From contig NZ_CP107989.1 in the NCBI RefSeq assembly GCF_041435015.1, forward strand, positions 9,796,001 to 9,860,000: DNA of 64,000 bases. The letters are read 5' to 3'. A program made the translations under genes and the position numbers. The stretch's first letter is position 1. The number at the start of each line of letters is the position of its first letter. This document shows, piece by piece, positions 63,266-64,000 of this stretch. This DNA comes from Streptomyces canus (lineage in GTDB: Bacteria; Actinomycetota; Actinomycetes; Streptomycetales; Streptomycetaceae). The notes under the pieces are model-generated. The model saw only the letters and a program-made list of their open reading frames with translations. It had not been told where the DNA came from and ran no database searches.

Positions 63266-64000
63266 ATGCCCGAAGTCCCCGGCGGAGCCCCGAGCCGCAG
63301 ACTGGTGGTCGGCACCATGGCAGTCTCCGCGGCCGGGCCGGCACTGCCCGCGGCCCCCTGGCCCCCCACGCAGACCGCGTACGCCGACGAGGCGGGTGAC
63401 AGACCGGGACCGCAGGCGGCCGGTCTCGCCGTCGTCATGGCTCGCATGGCAGCGCTGATCGGAGCCGAAGGCGAGCAGGGCGGTGCCGGGGCGACCCAGG
63501 CCGCGCAGGCACCGGCACTGGACGAGGGCCTGGTACCGGACGGTGAACGCCGGAAGGTCCTCGGCGCACTGGTCGAACTGGTCCGCGCCCACCAGCCGTT
63601 CGGGGCAGGGCCGCATCTCAGCGGCGGGACCATCGGGCTCGCGCCGATCGTCAGGGCCCTGCACGAAGGCGGCCGCGACGACGTCCTCTGGGACGTTCTG
63701 CAGGAGGACACCCGCCCCGGCTACGGCTCCTTCATGGCGCCCACGACTGCCAACCCCCACGGCCTGACGACCGTTCCCGAGCAGGGGGACATGGGCAACT
63801 CCAAGAACCACATGATCCTGCTGCAGATCGACGAGTGGTTCCACAGTGGCCTTGCGGGCATCCGCCAGGCGCGCGGCAAGGCCGACTGCCGCGAACTGGT
63901 GATGACCCTCGCCCGTTCGGCGGACTCACGCATGTCGACGGCGGCTACCGCACCCCGTGCGGAGTGGTGTCCGCCCGGTGGATCCGTGAGAACGGCAGGT
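63266..64000 (+). pseudogene. Internally deleted, frameshifted GH78 alpha-L-rhamnosidase (runs off window)
   Basis: ATG 63266 starts a Tat-like signal (PSRRLVVGTMAVSAAGPALP), but the several hundred residues that should follow are missing: the frame goes directly to QAAGLAVVMARMAALI and the C-terminal part of the six-hairpin barrel (HLSGGTIGLAPIVRALHEGG, TRPGYGSFMAP, NSKNHMILLQIDEWFHSGLA). At about 63920 the frame changes: GLTHVDGGYRTPCGVVSARW, the normal C-terminal beta domain, is read in another frame. The LacI operator before it indicates former membership of the transporter regulon. Confidence 0.72.

Overview
The window is high-GC DNA with Streptomyces-type gene content: universal stress proteins (USPs), DUF574-type and DUF2690 proteins, Tat-secreted glycosidases, PucR and GlxA regulators, many GTG starts, and ATGA/GTGA stop-start overlaps. 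It reads as accessory, arm-like chromosome of a streptomycete. No rRNA, tRNA, CRISPR array, prophage or transposase was recognised. The most striking overall property is gene decay: at least fourteen recognisable genes are truncated, frameshifted or interrupted by in-frame stops, scattered between intact genes.

1-13 kb is a stress/dormancy-type island: a 5'-cut USP, a kinase-like ATPase, a zinc alcohol dehydrogenase, an alpha/beta hydrolase, two paralogous CBS-BON proteins, two further intact USPs that are divergently transcribed, an orphan cyclic-nucleotide-binding protein and a DUF4389 membrane protein. Between them lie remnants of a PIN protein, a ribosome hibernation factor, a fourth USP, an acyl-CoA synthetase tail, a flavodoxin and an MFS transporter. 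13-20.4 kb holds two methyltransferases and then a cell-wall group: a four-repeat peptidoglycan-binding CHAP amidase, a small secreted peptidoglycan-binding protein and, transcribed divergently, two overlapping genes for membrane-anchored helix-turn-helix proteins whose outer domains are a peptidoglycan-binding domain and DUF2690.

20.5-34.6 kb contains a secreted GH29 alpha-L-fucosidase and a well preserved aromatic catabolism locus. On the minus strand are a PucR regulator, a class II aldolase, an MHS transporter and a secreted metallo-beta-lactamase-fold protein. Divergent from these is a tightly packed operon: a ketopantoate-reductase-like gene, a fumarylacetoacetate-hydrolase/RraA fusion, a DapA-type lyase, an aldehyde dehydrogenase and an extradiol dioxygenase that keeps the ligand and catalytic positions of homoprotocatechuate 2,3-dioxygenase. 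34.6-41.4 kb holds wrecked carbohydrate genes (GH42, sugar ABC permease, GH2) around a small intact MarR / DsbA-like / MBL-like / SnoaL-like cluster.

41.6-50.5 kb contains a GlxA regulator divergent from an HD-domain hydrolase and a quinone oxidoreductase, a PhzF remnant, a probable operon of a 94-aa protein, a polyprenyl synthetase and an MpaB-type oxygenase, an IclR remnant, a FAD monooxygenase and a small secreted protein. 50.7-54.3 kb is a LysR-controlled pcaF-pcaI-pcaJ operon (last steps of the beta-ketoadipate route). A broken P450, a NarL-type two-component pair and an orphan solute-binding protein follow. 58.7-64 kb is a LacI-controlled sugar ABC transporter with palindromic operators, ending in a deleted and frameshifted GH78 rhamnosidase that runs off the window.
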